DNA of 64,000 nucleotides from Panorpa germanica (GCA_963678705.1 OY783215.1:12815740-12879739), one strand, 5' to 3'. Counted from the first letter of the stretch, positions 24,362 to 36,390 are shown. A program made the numbers and translations. The notes: generated by a model from the letters alone, not told the origin.

Positions 24362-25389
24362 ATGGGTAATCCAAGAAAAGAGGGCCGTAACAGGAATCAG
24401 AGCGGTAAGAACCAAAGGAATGGCACTAAGAAATATGTGAAGATGAATGATTTAGTTGAAAAAGCTAGTGACCTTACTATTGAAACAAGTGACAGCTCCT
24501 CCGGATCTGATTCTGATTCTGAAGAAGTTGTTGAACAGAAACCCACATTTCAGGTTGCTATGTGGGATTTAAACCAATGTGACCCAAAAAAATGTTCTGG
24601 ACGAAAGCTAGCTAGGCATGGGTTAATAGACAACCTTAAATTGGGTCAGAGGTATTGTGTTTTTAATGATTGAATTTAATGTTATAATAGTTTGTTTATG
24701 TTTTTTTTCTTCACTTTTTTTAGGTTCCCCGGTCTAGTGTTAACTCCTGTTGGTACACATTGCGTAAATCCGTCAGATAGAGATATTATTAACACTTCAG
24801 GATTAGCAGTTGTAGATTGCTCGTGGGCAAAATTAGATGAAACACCATTTTCCAAAATGCGAACACCACATCCCAGACTTTTACCATTTCTCGTAGCAGC
24901 AAATCCTATTAATTACGGGAAGCCTTGTCAACTTAGTTGTGTTGAAGCAATAGCTGCTGCATTATATATAACTGGTACTAGTATTAAACGTTAAATTTAA
25001 ATATTTATGTATTGAAAAATATAAAAGTAGTTCAATAATTAACGGGAATCCAGTAGCACACAAATGTACAACCAATTAGCCTTATAAATCTAAATCATTA
25101 CAGAATGCATATAATATGAAATAGATATACTCTACAAATTTATATATTTGTTATTTTTTCAGGAGAAAAAGAAAAAGCTAACTTTTATTTAAATAAATTT
25201 TCTTGGGGCCACTCCTTTATTTCTTTGAATAAAGAACTATTGGAAGGTTATTCAAATTGCAAAGATAGTGCAGAAATATTAAAAATACAGGACGAATTTA
25301 TTGCAAAAGCTCAAAAAGAAAGGGAAGATGCTAGAAATGCTAAACCAGACTGGCCACCTTCTTCATCGAGCGAAAGTGAAGATGAGTAA
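24362..25389 (+). CDS. Tsr3: TSR3, 18S rRNA aminocarboxypropyltransferase
   Basis: Three-exon model: join(24362..24651, 24724..24974, 25163..25389), 255 residues. Junctions are phase 2 then phase 1. Tsr3 transfers the aminocarboxypropyl group from S-adenosylmethionine to a modified pseudouridine of 18S rRNA in the cytoplasm, late in 40S maturation. Seen: a basic and serine/acid-rich N-terminus (1-60), [16 protein letters not shown] (65-80) of the N-terminal RLI-like domain, [56 protein letters not shown], and KFSWGHSF, ending in a Ser/Glu/Asp tail. These are the conserved blocks of the family. An AATAAA signal lies at 25,489-25,494. It is head-to-head with NOP9. Confidence 0.93.
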
Positions 25390-25885
25390 TGGCATTAATT
25401 AAAATTCTTTTTGAATTTTTTAAAATATCTACATGCAATTTATTTGTATCTGCCTCTTGTTTATATAAGGTTATTGTAACTTTAAAAATAAATTATTTTA
25501 AACAAATATTACTTTCTTTTGTGTTTATTATATTCTTAGAAAGTAACAAAAACATGGTATTCTATAATAATTTAAGGAAACGATTATTTTCATTTAATAC
25601 ATTTATTTCGCACTGTTATTTAAATAAAACATAAGAATTTAATCAGAATTAAAAAATTGATGATCTTGAACTACATGACTTCTATGAATTCGTATATCTT
25701 ATACTCGAGCAAGTCTACAAAATACAGTTTTATTTTTTAAAGAAAATAACTTCATAATAATATTTGCATACTTTCGACGGCAATACAACTGAGTATAATA
25801 TTCTTTAGCTATATTCAAATGTGTAAAATAATAAAATGGGTTTATGATTATAAAATGAATTGTTTTTCTTTTTTGAGGTGTAAAA

Positions 25886-26864
25886 TTATTCTGCTGCAGG
25901 CTGCACGACAAGAGACACTTTCTTAAATTGTTTTCCTGAACCAGGTTCAGTTTTTACGTGCACTTCTTCATAATCAGAACGTTTCCGGACTCCCCAACCG
26001 GTATACTGCAAGTGAAAGTTATATATACCCAAATGATATTTAAAAGAACAAAATATAAGTCACAAGATTACTGTTACAACATGATACTTACCACAGGGGT
26101 GGCGGAATATACAATATTTCCTTTGTCATCTTCCTGTGGTGCGAATTTCTGCAATAACGTGCTATCGTCCACTTGCCAAATACAGGCAGTCTTATTTATA
26201 ATGGCTCCATCATTTTCAAGATCAGCTTTAGCCGCTACGAACGTTCCTGACTGAAAAGGATGCACGAGTTAGTATATTACTATATATACTACATGTCTAA
26301 GTTATATACAAACAAAAAAATTATACACACAGGAAATTTCTTGGGCTTTTTGTCCTTCTTTTTCTTTTTGCCACCTTCTTCTCCGCTTTCATCCTCTGAT
26401 TCCTCTTCGTCATCATCGTCATCATCGTCTTCATCATCTTCCTCTTCCTCATCTAGATCTTCTTCATCTTCCTCTTCATTTTCTACTTCTTCCTCATTTT
26501 CTTCTTCATCTTCTTCCTCATCCTCTTCGTCCTCTTCTTCTTTTTCATCATCACTAGGTTCCTTTGCCTTAGCCTTAGCTTTTGTTTTAGTAGCTGTTGG
26601 TTTTGGAGAAGCTTTTGGTTTTGGAGATGGAGCCTTACGTTGTCTTTTTGCCGGTGTTCGTTTAGCTTTTGACTACAAATATATAATATAAAAATACCAT
26701 TTTTTTCTTGTATAAATTTTTAATAATTTTCATACTTTGTATGTAATATTTTAATAATAAAAATAAATACATACTTCAACTGCGCTGTCGCCTGATCCTT
26801 CAGCCTCAGGATCATCAACTTCCTCAGAGTCATGTTTAGTAACGGCTGCTTTGCGTTTTCCCAT
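25886..26864 (-). CDS. Charged nuclear-type protein, paralog 1 of a three-gene family
   Basis: Four-exon model: complement(join(25886..26005, 26092..26250, 26331..26672, 26775..26864)), 236 residues, all introns phase 0. I do not recognise the family. Order: an MGKR-type acidic N-terminus (1-30), a basic Pro/Lys/Ala-rich segment (31-69), an almost unbroken Glu/Asp tract (about 71-129) and a Lys-rich patch. Then comes a compact C-terminal module (145-236) with SGTFVAAKADLE, ACIWQVDDSTLLQKF and ATPVYTGWG, ending FKKVSLVVQ. The same module, split by an intron at the identical PV/Y point, is found in the genes at 27,822 and 31,488. Composition suggests a chromatin or nucleolar protein; that is inference. 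It converges with TSR3. Confidence 0.8.
26260..26691. other. Antisense serine-rich frame, shadow of the acidic tract
   Basis: The plus-strand serine-rich frame arises because GAA/GAT/GAC codons of the acidic tract read as TTC/ATC/TCA/TCT-type codons on the other strand. It is not a gene. Confidence 0.9.
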
Positions 26865-27821
26865 GTTAGTTAATTTAAGTTGATTATTTTCTTTAATCTA
26901 TATAAATACACCTATAAAGCAATAATATACAGAAGATTCAGATAATTTGTATAAATAAAATTAAATATTTTAGCTTAATTTTGATTGTACATAACAGTCG
27001 GCTTCGCTCAAAACATACTTGCAAAATGGCTATAGTAGCTTTGTGACACTCAATAATGTAACGGAAAAACCAATAATTTACAGCACGTTTGTTAAATTTG
27101 TAGTTTTATTAACCTGCACATACCTTAAGTAGGAGCTCCAGATGTGTTTCTACTTGTTTAACGTTTTAAATTAAAATATTTTATTAAAAGCCGGAAAACT
27201 GTTGTAGTACTTACAAAGCTATGTTCATCTACGCTTCTAATAATGCTTCGAAATGAATGTAGATTCAGATGAAGTGCAACATAACCAACATAAGCGCTTG
27301 TAGAATTTTAGCAAAGGATGTTTGAACGGTTTGAAATTTTTAAAGCGGTATAATTTGAATTTATCCAAAATTTCAAAAGATTCAGATTTTGGTTAGATAA
27401 TAAAATTAATCTAAAAAATATATATTTTTTAAAATAATAAAAAAAAGAAATAATTTAGTTGCGAAATATTTTGGCGTATAATAATTTAAAATAAAAAAAA
27501 CAATCAATTACATATTAGCATTATTTGAAAACAGCATAATTTTCTTTAAACATATCACATATTTATTATCTAACAGGTACATGTTATTTTTTTAATTATA
27601 TCTTATATTAATAATGATTGATTAAATCTTAGAAAATAATATAACAGAATTAAATATACAATTTACTAGATTTCATTATACTGAGAATAATTGTTACTAA
27701 GACTTGCTAATTACTTCCGTTTTTTAAACTAACAAAGTATTCAAAAAAAAAAAACTAATTTAATAATAACTTTTTTTATAAACTTACTTTTGATTTCAAA
27801 TAATTATGTTATTATCATTTC
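26865..27821. other. Intergenic DNA between paralogs 1 and 3
   Basis: AT-rich sequence with the upstream region of paralog 1 and the 3' flank of paralog 3. No exon or RNA gene is visible. Confidence 0.5.
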
Positions 27822-30800
27822 CTAAACATTTTTCACGGAACGGCCAAAATCATAGGGATCCGGTACCAATACAATATGTTGAATTATTCCCTTTTGCTTT
27901 GTGTCCTTAGCTTTAACTATTCGTAACTCCCATAAGTTTTCAAAGTTAAAGATAGAATACTATGAAGAATTTTATTGTTTTGTATTTCTGTAATAACACA
28001 AAGTATATTTTAAGATAGATACTTACCACAGGTGTTGGGTAATAACGTTTTTCTGTGATGAGAGGGTCAAAGAATTCATCTTTTCGTGTTTTAAATATGT
28101 GTAGCGTTTGATATTCACAAACTTGATAAACTTTTTTATAACATTTTCGTTCATAATCATAATCTCTTCCATTTACAAGAAATGCACCAATCTAAAGTGG
28201 AAGAATAATAATAAACTACCATGTAAACATAAACGTTGCATTTATGGAGCACATACGGTTAAAAAGTAACTTATACGTAAATGCTACTGTTACAAGCTAT
28301 GTATAGTCGGTAAAATAATCGCAACAATAAATTTCGCGTTCTTAAAACTACATACCGTATATATAGATTCTTTGATTAACAAAGACAAGTCCTCTCCGTG
28401 AGACGAAGATGAGGTATATTTGTTCATATTCATGTTCCCATTCGCATTCTGAAAAATTACACATTTTTTATATAGTAATATAGTAAAGCAGTCTATTTTT
28501 GCTTCCATTGCTAAGTTCTATCACCGACGGAAGTGTATGATTAATAATATACCCTGTAAACATAAACGTTGCATTTATGGAGCACATACATTAAGCACTT
28601 ATGTAATAAGTAATAAATAAGTATAAGAAACTTATATGCAAATGCTACAGCTACAGAGTTATGTTTACTGGGGAAAATAATCACAATAATAAATTTCGCG
28701 TTCATAAAACTACATACCGCATATATTGGTCTTTTGATTGCCGTAGATGAGCCACCTCCGTCAGACGAAGATGAGGCTTTATTTTTCATACTCATATCTC
28801 TACTCTCATCCTGAAAAATTATACATTTCATTTAATAATATAGTAAACAAACCGTATATTTTTGCCTTCCAATGCTGAGTTCTATCACCAACGAAAGTGG
28901 AAGAATAATAAACTACCATCTAAACATAAACGTTGCATTTATGGAGCACATAGGGTTAAGGAGACACTTATACGTAAATGCTAATGGTACAGAGCTATGT
29001 TTAGTGGGTAAAATAATCGCAATAATTAATTTCGCGTTCATAAAACTACATACCGCATATTTTGTTACTTTGTTTCGCGTAGATAAGTCATCTCTGCAAG
29101 ACGAAGATGAGGCTTTATTTTTCATACTCATATCTCTACCCTCATCCTGAAAAATTATACATTTCATATAATAATATAGTAAACAAACCGTATAATTTTG
29201 CCTTCCAATGCTGAGTTCTATCACCAACGGAAGTAGAAGAATAATAAACTACCATGTAAACATAAACGTTGCATTTATGGAGCACATACGGTTAAGCACT
29301 TATGCAATAAGTAATAAATAAGTATAAGGAACTTATATGCAAATGCTACAGCTACAGAGTTATGTTTACTGGGGAAAATAATAGCAATAATTAATTTCGC
29401 GTTCATAAAACTACATACCGCATATATTGGTCTTTTGGTTGCCGTAGATGAGCTACCTCCGCAAGACGAAGATGAGGCTTTATTGTTCATACTCATATCT
29501 CTACTCTCATCCTGAAAAATTATACATTTCATATAATAATATAGTAAACAAACCGTATATTTTTGTCTTCCAATGCTGAGTTCTATCACCAACGAAAGTG
29601 GAAGAATAATAATAAACTACCCTGTAAACATAAACGTTGCATTTATGCAATAAGTAATAAATAAGTATAAGGAACTTATATGCAAATGCTACAGCTACAG
29701 AGTTATGTTTACTGGGGAAAATAATAGCAATAATAAATTTCGCTTTCATAAAACTACATACCGCATATATTGGTCTTTTGATTGCTGTAGATGAGGCATC
29801 TCTGTAAGACGAAGATGAGGCTTTATTTTTCATACTCATGTCTCTATTCTCATCCTGAAAAATTATACATTTCATTTAATAATATAGTAAACAAACCGTA
29901 TATTTTTGCCTTCCAATGCTGAGTTCTATCACCAACGGAAGTAGAAGAATAATAAACTACCATGTAAACATAAACGTTGCATTTATGGAGCACATAGGGT
30001 TAAGGAGACACTTATACGTAAATGCTAATGGTACAGAGCTATGTTTAGTGGGTAAAATAATCGCAATAATTAATTTCGCGTTCATAAAACTACATACCGC
30101 ATATTTAGTTACTTTGTTTCGCGTAGATAAGTCATCTATGCGAGAGGAAGATGAGTCATTATGGTTCGTATACATCTCCCAATCCTCATCCTGAAAAATA
30201 ATACATTTGATATAAGAATATATAGTAAAGCAAAAATATACCGTTTTGCTTTCCCATGCTGAGTTCTATCTCCGACAATCTGTTACCATGTTGGAAATTT
30301 TATGGCGTCATGAATACATATATCCAAACATAATCAATTTAACTTAATAATAACTAAACCCAGAAAATATATCTTTGGACCGGGGATCGAACCCGAAGAC
30401 ATCAGTGAGCGTTAAGCACTAAACTGTATAGTACGCAGTATATAATCACAGAAGAGTATTCTTTTATTATTGTTTTTCAATTTAGAATCAATAATGTTCT
30501 TGCACATGTCTTAATAATATGGAGTTGTCAAGGCTAATAATAAATCGAAGAATTTGGTACTATTAAAATGTAAATATGTATACTTCAATTATTGAATTCA
30601 TATTTTATTGAGAATGAATCGATTGAACAACTCTTAAACTCATTTAGGATTCTTAGTATCTCTTAAGCATAAGTCAGATATGCTATGGAAGTTTCTATTT
30701 GAAATACTTACATTATCTGCCAAAAGTTCATCATCATAATAATAATAATCATCATCAAACTCATCATCTAGTTCTTCCTTGGTGCTTCTAAATTCACCTG

Positions 30801-30988
30801 CACCTTCACGATTCGTATTTGTATTATATTTATCAGATCTCTGTTGTTTAGAACTTGAAGAACCCTGGAATATTTCAAAAGTCGGTTATTATTGATATTA
30901 TAATAATTATGTATTATATTTACATGACTAGTCTTTGATTTACATTAGAGGATCCTTCCAATTTTGAACTGTTTAATCGTTTCCTCAT
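27822..30988 (-). CDS. Charged nuclear-type protein, paralog 3, with six tandem 93-bp exons
   Basis: Ten-exon model: complement(join(27822..27959, 28027..28191, 28356..28448, 28718..28810, 29054..29146, 29419..29511, 29762..29854, 30098..30190, 30712..30864, 30944..30988)), 352 residues. Every intron is phase 0. Order: MRKRLNSS start (1-15), a Ser then Asp/Tyr/Glu-rich exon (16-66), six 31-residue modules (67-252) of the type DExRDMSMKNKASSSS, then the C-terminal module (253-352) with IGAFLVNGRDYD, PTPV/YSI and an ending DPYDFGRSVKNV. The module aligns with those of paralogs 1 and 2 by intron position and by G-x-F and PV/Y, but has diverged most. Function is unknown. The modules could be included in varying number without breaking the frame. 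Confidence 0.72.
28250..30240. repeat. Tandem array of six exon-plus-intron units
   Basis: Six units of about 245-365 bp each hold a 93-bp exon (minus strand) and flanking intron. Two interleaved types are visible from intron words. Type A has TTATATGCAAATGCTACAGC (units at 28,718, 29,419, 29,762). Type B has TATACGTAAATGCTAATGG (units at 29,054, 30,098). The unit at 28,356 is a third, divergent form. In transcript order the pattern is B-A-A-B-A-C, which suggests duplication of a B-A pair. Introns are nearly as similar as exons, so the duplications are recent. Confidence 0.85.
30333..30445 (-). repeat. tRNA-derived SINE in an intron of paralog 3
   Basis: On the minus strand a B box GGTTCGATCCCC (plus coordinates 30,382-30,393) is followed by TTTTCTGGGTTTAG and a TTATTAAGTTAAATTG tail, as in the fragment at 8,840-8,905. 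It lies between the second coding exon and the first 93-bp exon. Confidence 0.6.
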
Positions 30989-31487
30989 TTTTTGTATATA
31001 AGAAATTATCAATTTTAACTAGACAACTAAAAATAAGCAAATCCTGTTCTGAATCACTCTGAATTGTTTGCAATATCAAGTTCTTATAACGTTCAGATAT
31101 TATTTTATATATTTTCTTTTCTGTGTCATTTATATATGGCGGAAATAATAATGTACAAAATTTGACCCCTGATTCAGTGCTGCCAAAAAATATGTATATC
31201 GGTGAACTGCAGAAACGATTATCACTCTGAACTGAGTTAACTTATCTTTGGAATGAACGCTGTGGCCAGAGCAGAGACTATAGAATGAAATGTCAGTTGT
31301 AGAATTGTGTAGAATAAAGAAAGATAAATAGCAAAACAAAAGTAGTTTGTTTGTTACTTATGGTCAACTATATATTATCTTTGATGGTCAATAAATCTGA
31401 ATTAGTTCTTTCGTCTTTTTCAGTAAATTCCGGACCGGCGATTCATCTTTATTGGCATTTTTAAAATATAAGTAAAGTTTATTTGAC
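30989..31487. other. Divergent upstream region of paralogs 3 and 2
   Basis: Start codons of paralog 3 (minus) and paralog 2 (plus) are 499 bp apart. No other gene is seen between them, so the two may share promoter elements; I could not identify a specific motif. Confidence 0.5.
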
Positions 31488-32478
31488 ATGGGTAAGCGTC
31501 CTACAAGTTATTACGAATCTGACGAAGATCCAGATGAACCTGAAGAATTTCAAGATTCAGAAGATTCTTGGACACCAGAGGATGAAGTAAGATAATATAA
31601 TAGTTTTAAGTAAAAATATGTTAAACTATTTGCAGAGTTTTCTTATATGAGAAATAGTATAAGACTCACTAATATTAAAATTAAAACGTTATATTGTTTA
31701 TGTTTATGCTAGCACAAAAAGCAAGATAAACGAAGACGTGGTATAACTAATCCTAAGAAGAAACAAAAAACTGTTAGAACTCGATCCCGAGCAATATCAA
31801 GTCAGCTATCATCAGCTTCGTCGGATAGCAGTGAAAATGAAGAAGCAGATGATTCCGGCGATGATATTAAAAGTCAAAGCGAAGATGACACAGAAACTAA
31901 AGTCTTAAATGAAAAGAAAAGTAAAACAGCATACGTTAGCGAAAAAAGCAAACCAAAAATCAAAGTTACCCAGGCACCTAAACCATTAGCAAGGTCTAAA
32001 GCATTACCATTATTTCCTGTAAGACATTAAATGTTAAATCTATATATATTATTGATATTAATAGGTATGAAAATTTCAGGTAAAATTATTATTCTTAATA
32101 AAATGTATTATTTTCTTCAGTCTGGCTCATTCGTTGCTTCAAAATCAGATCTTGCTGATGGAGGTCTTTCAGCGAACAAGGACGCTTGTATTTGGCGAAT
32201 AGATGGTAGTACATTGCTGCAAAAGTTTTCTCGTGAAGAAATTGATGGGAAAATTAGTTACATTGCAACACCAGTAGTAAGTGTTCTTATAAGTAACATT
32301 TTGGATTCACACGATCAATATTAAGTTATTTCAATCATCATATTTATATTTTCTCTTACAGTACACATGTTGGGATGCTAGAAAAAATACAATTTTTGTA
32401 CAAATTAAAATCAAAAATGAATCTTCCATAGGAAACAAATTTGAAAAAGTTACAGTTGTCAGCGAAAAAACACCATAA
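31488..32478 (+). CDS. Charged nuclear-type protein, paralog 2 of the three-gene family
   Basis: Four-exon model: join(31488..31586, 31713..32018, 32121..32276, 32362..32478), 225 residues, all introns phase 0. Order: an MGKR start with an acidic Ser/Tyr/Asp-rich N-terminus (1-33). Next is a basic segment with PKKKQKTVRTRSR, resembling a nuclear localisation signal, then Ser/Glu/Asp-rich sequence (to 135). Last is the C-terminal module (136-225) with SGSFVASKSDLA, ACIWRIDGSTLLQKF and ATPVYTCWD. Module introns fall at the same codons as in paralog 1. The exon order and MGKR start are shared by both. A small intron in the 3' UTR (about 32,500-32,549) is possible, and AATAAA lies at 32,722. Function is unknown; a nuclear location is inferred from composition. 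Confidence 0.83.
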
Positions 32479-34454
32479 TCAGTCGGTATGGTTAAATAGG
32501 TATGTCTGTTATTAAAATATATTTTAAATTTATATTTCTTTTTTTACAGTTAAAATCTCAAGGTACATTTTTGTATATTTTGAGAATATGAGAAAGTATT
32601 ATTTTTAATCATTGTTATTTCTTAAAAGATATTTTTTTAAAGATTGAAATTTAAAATATTGCATATAGTACGAACTGTATATTGTGCTTTTATTTTTATT
32701 AAGTTATCATATCGTATGTAAAATAAACCAAACTTTATTTTTAAAGTACTGTTGTTTCTAGGAGGTGTAACCTTACTGTATATAATGTAGGTAGCTATAC
32801 AATATTTTGAGTATGTACTATGTATATGCATTTACAATAATTTATTTACTTAAATATATGTTCATATATATAAATTCAATGCGAGAAATGAGAAATGTTC
32901 AATGAAGAAATAGAAGAAGTTTTAATACTATAACTTATTGCAACATATCATGGCAACTGATAACAGTCTATTGACATTTTTCTCATAAACTTTTAAAACA
33001 TATATATTTTTAATCGGTGTTTTGATACATAATAATCAACCTTATAATCTAACAAAAAGTAAACAATTTTATAAATTTAACAGTACAATTCATAAACCTA
33101 CATGGATAGAAATTATTCTCAAAAGAATTTTTTAATAGTATATTTAGAATGAGTTCGAGATATTGAAAATGTCCTTCACATTTATACTAAATAAAAATTA
33201 TAAGAACAGTAAATTGAATTTGCGGTGAAGAAGAGTTAATAAACCATATTATTTTAGCCTAAAAAAGCTGTAAGTGCTAAAAATGCGTAAGATATTTAAA
33301 AGATCCGACTGTTCAATTAGTTCTTTTACCGAGGTTCTATTATAAAACCAAATGTAATATATATCGATCACGGTAATTTAAATTGTCGTAATATAATAAC
33401 AATACATATATTAATATTATAGATTATATTTAATATAATTTATCTACAACATAAATGTATATATGAAATTAATATATGATTCAACATGATATAACAAAAA
33501 ATCCTTCCTCTACAAGTGTAAACATTATAACATTCACAATTTACCTAACTTAAATAATATATGTCCAACTTAATTATCATAACGTTAACAGGTTTCCTAT
33601 TTTCATACTAATATACAAAAGCATAGCATTTTAAGAAAAATGAAATATATTACTGGCTTAATGTACAAAAACTATAACTTTATTAAAAAAAGATGTCAAA
33701 AACGTTCATGTTTCTAAATAAACTAAATGTCGTCTCTTTTAAGTGTTGTTAAACCTATTGTTGGTAAAAGATTTATTGTTTAGCTTAATTTTTTTAGGTA
33801 AAGGTCTATGTGAAGTAGAAAAATTGGCATTATTAATTGTTCTCTACTACTACATTGTAAAAGAAAGTAACAATGCTCCGATTAAATTGGTACATATTAT
33901 GGGTAGTCCTGGAGATGATTCTGTTCCCAAAAAATTATACATGGTCATTTTGCATAAGTATATGAAGTATTGGATTTGATACTCTTTAAATCTTATTATT
34001 TAACAATAAGCTGAATTGGATTAATGAATTGAACAATGATGAAGGAAACACTTCAAGTAATGTTTCAAGAGTTAGTAATTTCTATGTTTGTGTTTTCTTT
34101 GATTCACTTGTTATAATATTTAATATAAGTAAGCGTAATGCAGATTTGTATTAATTGTATTATTTTAATTCGAATAAGTGTTAAAAAAGCTTTTAATTAT
34201 TGTTTATAAATATGTTATGTAGTTAGATAACCTGTACTATTACTTATTAAGTATCGTTCAAAATTATACTTATAAATGTACTTCTTTTTATATGTTTTAA
34301 TGAAAATAAAAGCTAACATATTATTACTAACATGTTCTTTTAATTTTTTAAGCTATGCTGGCAGTAGCTACGGAATGTGCAAAAAAGTCTTCAATTAGGG
34401 TCGTACCTAGAATCGAATTTGAGGTAAGGCGTCTTGACGTCTGGATTGGTTTTT
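32479..34454. other. AT-rich intergenic DNA with two possible orphan exons
   Basis: No complete gene. At 33,799-33,979 a plus-strand frame follows an acceptor-like TTTTTTTAG. At 34,354-34,422 a short frame (CAKKSSIRVVPRIEFE) lies between an acceptor-like TTTTTTAAG and a good donor GTAAGG. The two could belong to an unidentified plus-strand gene, but phases could not be joined and the peptides are not recognised. Confidence 0.3.
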
Positions 34455-34800
34455 ACCTAATGTTTTATGAAGATACAATACGCCTGATTGAATGTCAACA
34501 AATAAAACTCGTAGAAAATACAGCTGGGAATATGTAGATCTTTTTATGACATACAATACACCTGGTTTAAAGGCAAAAATAATCTTAAATAAAATTCTTT
34601 CGGGGAATAAATGTTTTGAGATACAATACGTTTGATGGCAATACGCAAAACTTAAATTAAATTGATAAACCGACAAGATATTTTATTGGAGGTAGGTGCG
34701 CCTGATTTAAAGGCAACAAATGAAACTCTCATTTAAGCAATCAGATGTTTTTTGAAGACACAATGCGCCTGATTTAATAGCAACAAATGAAACTCATATA
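34455..34800. repeat. Degenerate tandem repeat, about five units
   Basis: Units contain variants of GATACAATACGCCTGATT followed by AAAGGCAACAAATGAAACTC. Spacing varies from about 50 to 90 bp. The last two units are the most alike. Confidence 0.55.
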
Positions 34801-36032
34801 AAGATATCAAGACCCTGAACTATCATTAATAAATTCATACAGAATTTTGTAAAGAAGTCCTGTATGGACATTTATAGCGAATACTTTAATGAATTGAGAT
34901 TCTGCAAAAACTGTATCTTAACAAAAAGCAGTGAAATCTTCAAAAGGTTCTGGTCTATGGTGTATTATTATAAAATATTATAATGCTGTCTCAACGTAGT
35001 TTTTGAAAACATTTTGGGTATTTAATTTTAATTAAAATGTTGTGCATAACATTACTAATGATATCAGATTTGATATTAGGAATCTGGAAATTAAGAAAAT
35101 TAGGAATTAGGATGTGTCACCTACAACAATCAAAGATTTGAACACTGTAAAACAGATTACTAGTTTAGCGGTTAAATAAATGAGGACTTTATATTTATAT
35201 CTTTGTATATTTTAATTAATGTAATTTATAATATAATATAATTTAATTGTATATGATAATTAGAGTTCTGAAATAAACATTTACATTGTTATTTATAGCT
35301 ATGCAGTTCCTCATTTTATATAATTGAAGAAAACTGAATCGTTCTTTGAGGCTTCCAAACGCCTTCTAATTCTCCGAATATCTTCGTTTTCCTAACAAAC
35401 TCTAACAGGTGTTTTAACAATCTAGTTTTAAATTATAACACACTTTCGCTTTAATCGAAAGTTGTACTATCTGCATAATTTTATATTTATTTTTAAAGAG
35501 TTTATACGGATGGTTGATTTTTAATATGCGATTGATTTAGGGTAAAATCGATTTAATTCAGTTCGAAAATGGAACTAACTATTCAAGGTCTTCAAAGTAA
35601 TTGCTAATTTCATTTATAGGTAATGAGCTAGACAGAGTTTTCTCTTGGATTAAGTCGTTTAGAACATTTCTGTAACTTACCATTACTATTATACTACATA
35701 CAACTAGGTTTTCGTCCCAGTCTAATATAACGTGTGCCATGTATTCAGAATTTGTTGGAGTTTTTAGTTTTCATGCAGTATTCTTTGCATCCATATTATT
35801 TTTTTATCTTTTCTACAAGTGAAACTTACTCTAGTTTTATTTCTAAAAGTATACTTTACTAATTTTTTATATTATATTTTTATATGATATTTAAAATTTA
35901 ATAAAGCTGCATTGAAGTAATTTCATGGAAATGAAATTGAATCATGAATTCAAATAAGGTTATTTTTTATTATAAAAGATATATATGGTAGTACACTCAT
36001 CGCCGGGTGGAGGAGAAACCAAGTAGACTTGC
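34801..36032. other. AT-rich intergenic DNA, no gene seen
   Basis: No supported exon, RNA gene or clear repeat was found. Confidence 0.45.
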
Positions 36033-36390
36033 AATGGGCTTGTGTCCTCATTTTTTAGCGGTCAATTTTTCCATTGTTGATTGAAATTGATGTTAATAAA
36101 TGTGTATTGGCGCGTCTATTTTATTAAATATTTAAATATTGACGGAGATATAGCAATTAAAAGTTTGAATTGTAGTTTTAGCGCTAGAAATAGTCGGCCA
36201 TATTTGTATGACGTGAAATGCATTTTAACGTCACCTATTTGTTGAGTAGGTCAGTGCTGCGATAATGTTCTGTAGCTGTTGGTAGTCAAATAATCAAGTC
36301 AAGTCAAAGAATAATACGTTTTTATTTTATTTAACCCTACTAAGGCAGACATAATATTGAAATTTGATTGTTCCTTGAAATAATTTTGTT
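36033..36390. mobile_element. MITE, AATGGGCTTGTGTCC family, copy B (truncated)
   Basis: It begins AATGGGCTTGTGTCCTCATT and follows the copy at 37,154 closely through TTGTTCCTTGAAATAA. It then departs, so the far end and second terminal repeat are missing. Confidence 0.65.

Noticed and set aside
28290..29875. Minus-strand open frames running through exon and intron in the array
   Set aside because: The exon parts are real, but the frames read on past clear GTATGT donors into intron, so they are not single-exon genes.
28872..30194. Plus-strand open frames of about 92 residues across the exon array (28,872-29,150 and 29,916-30,194)
   Set aside because: They are antisense to the 93-bp exons and introns of the minus-strand gene. 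They recur only because the units are repeated, and they have no splice logic of their own.
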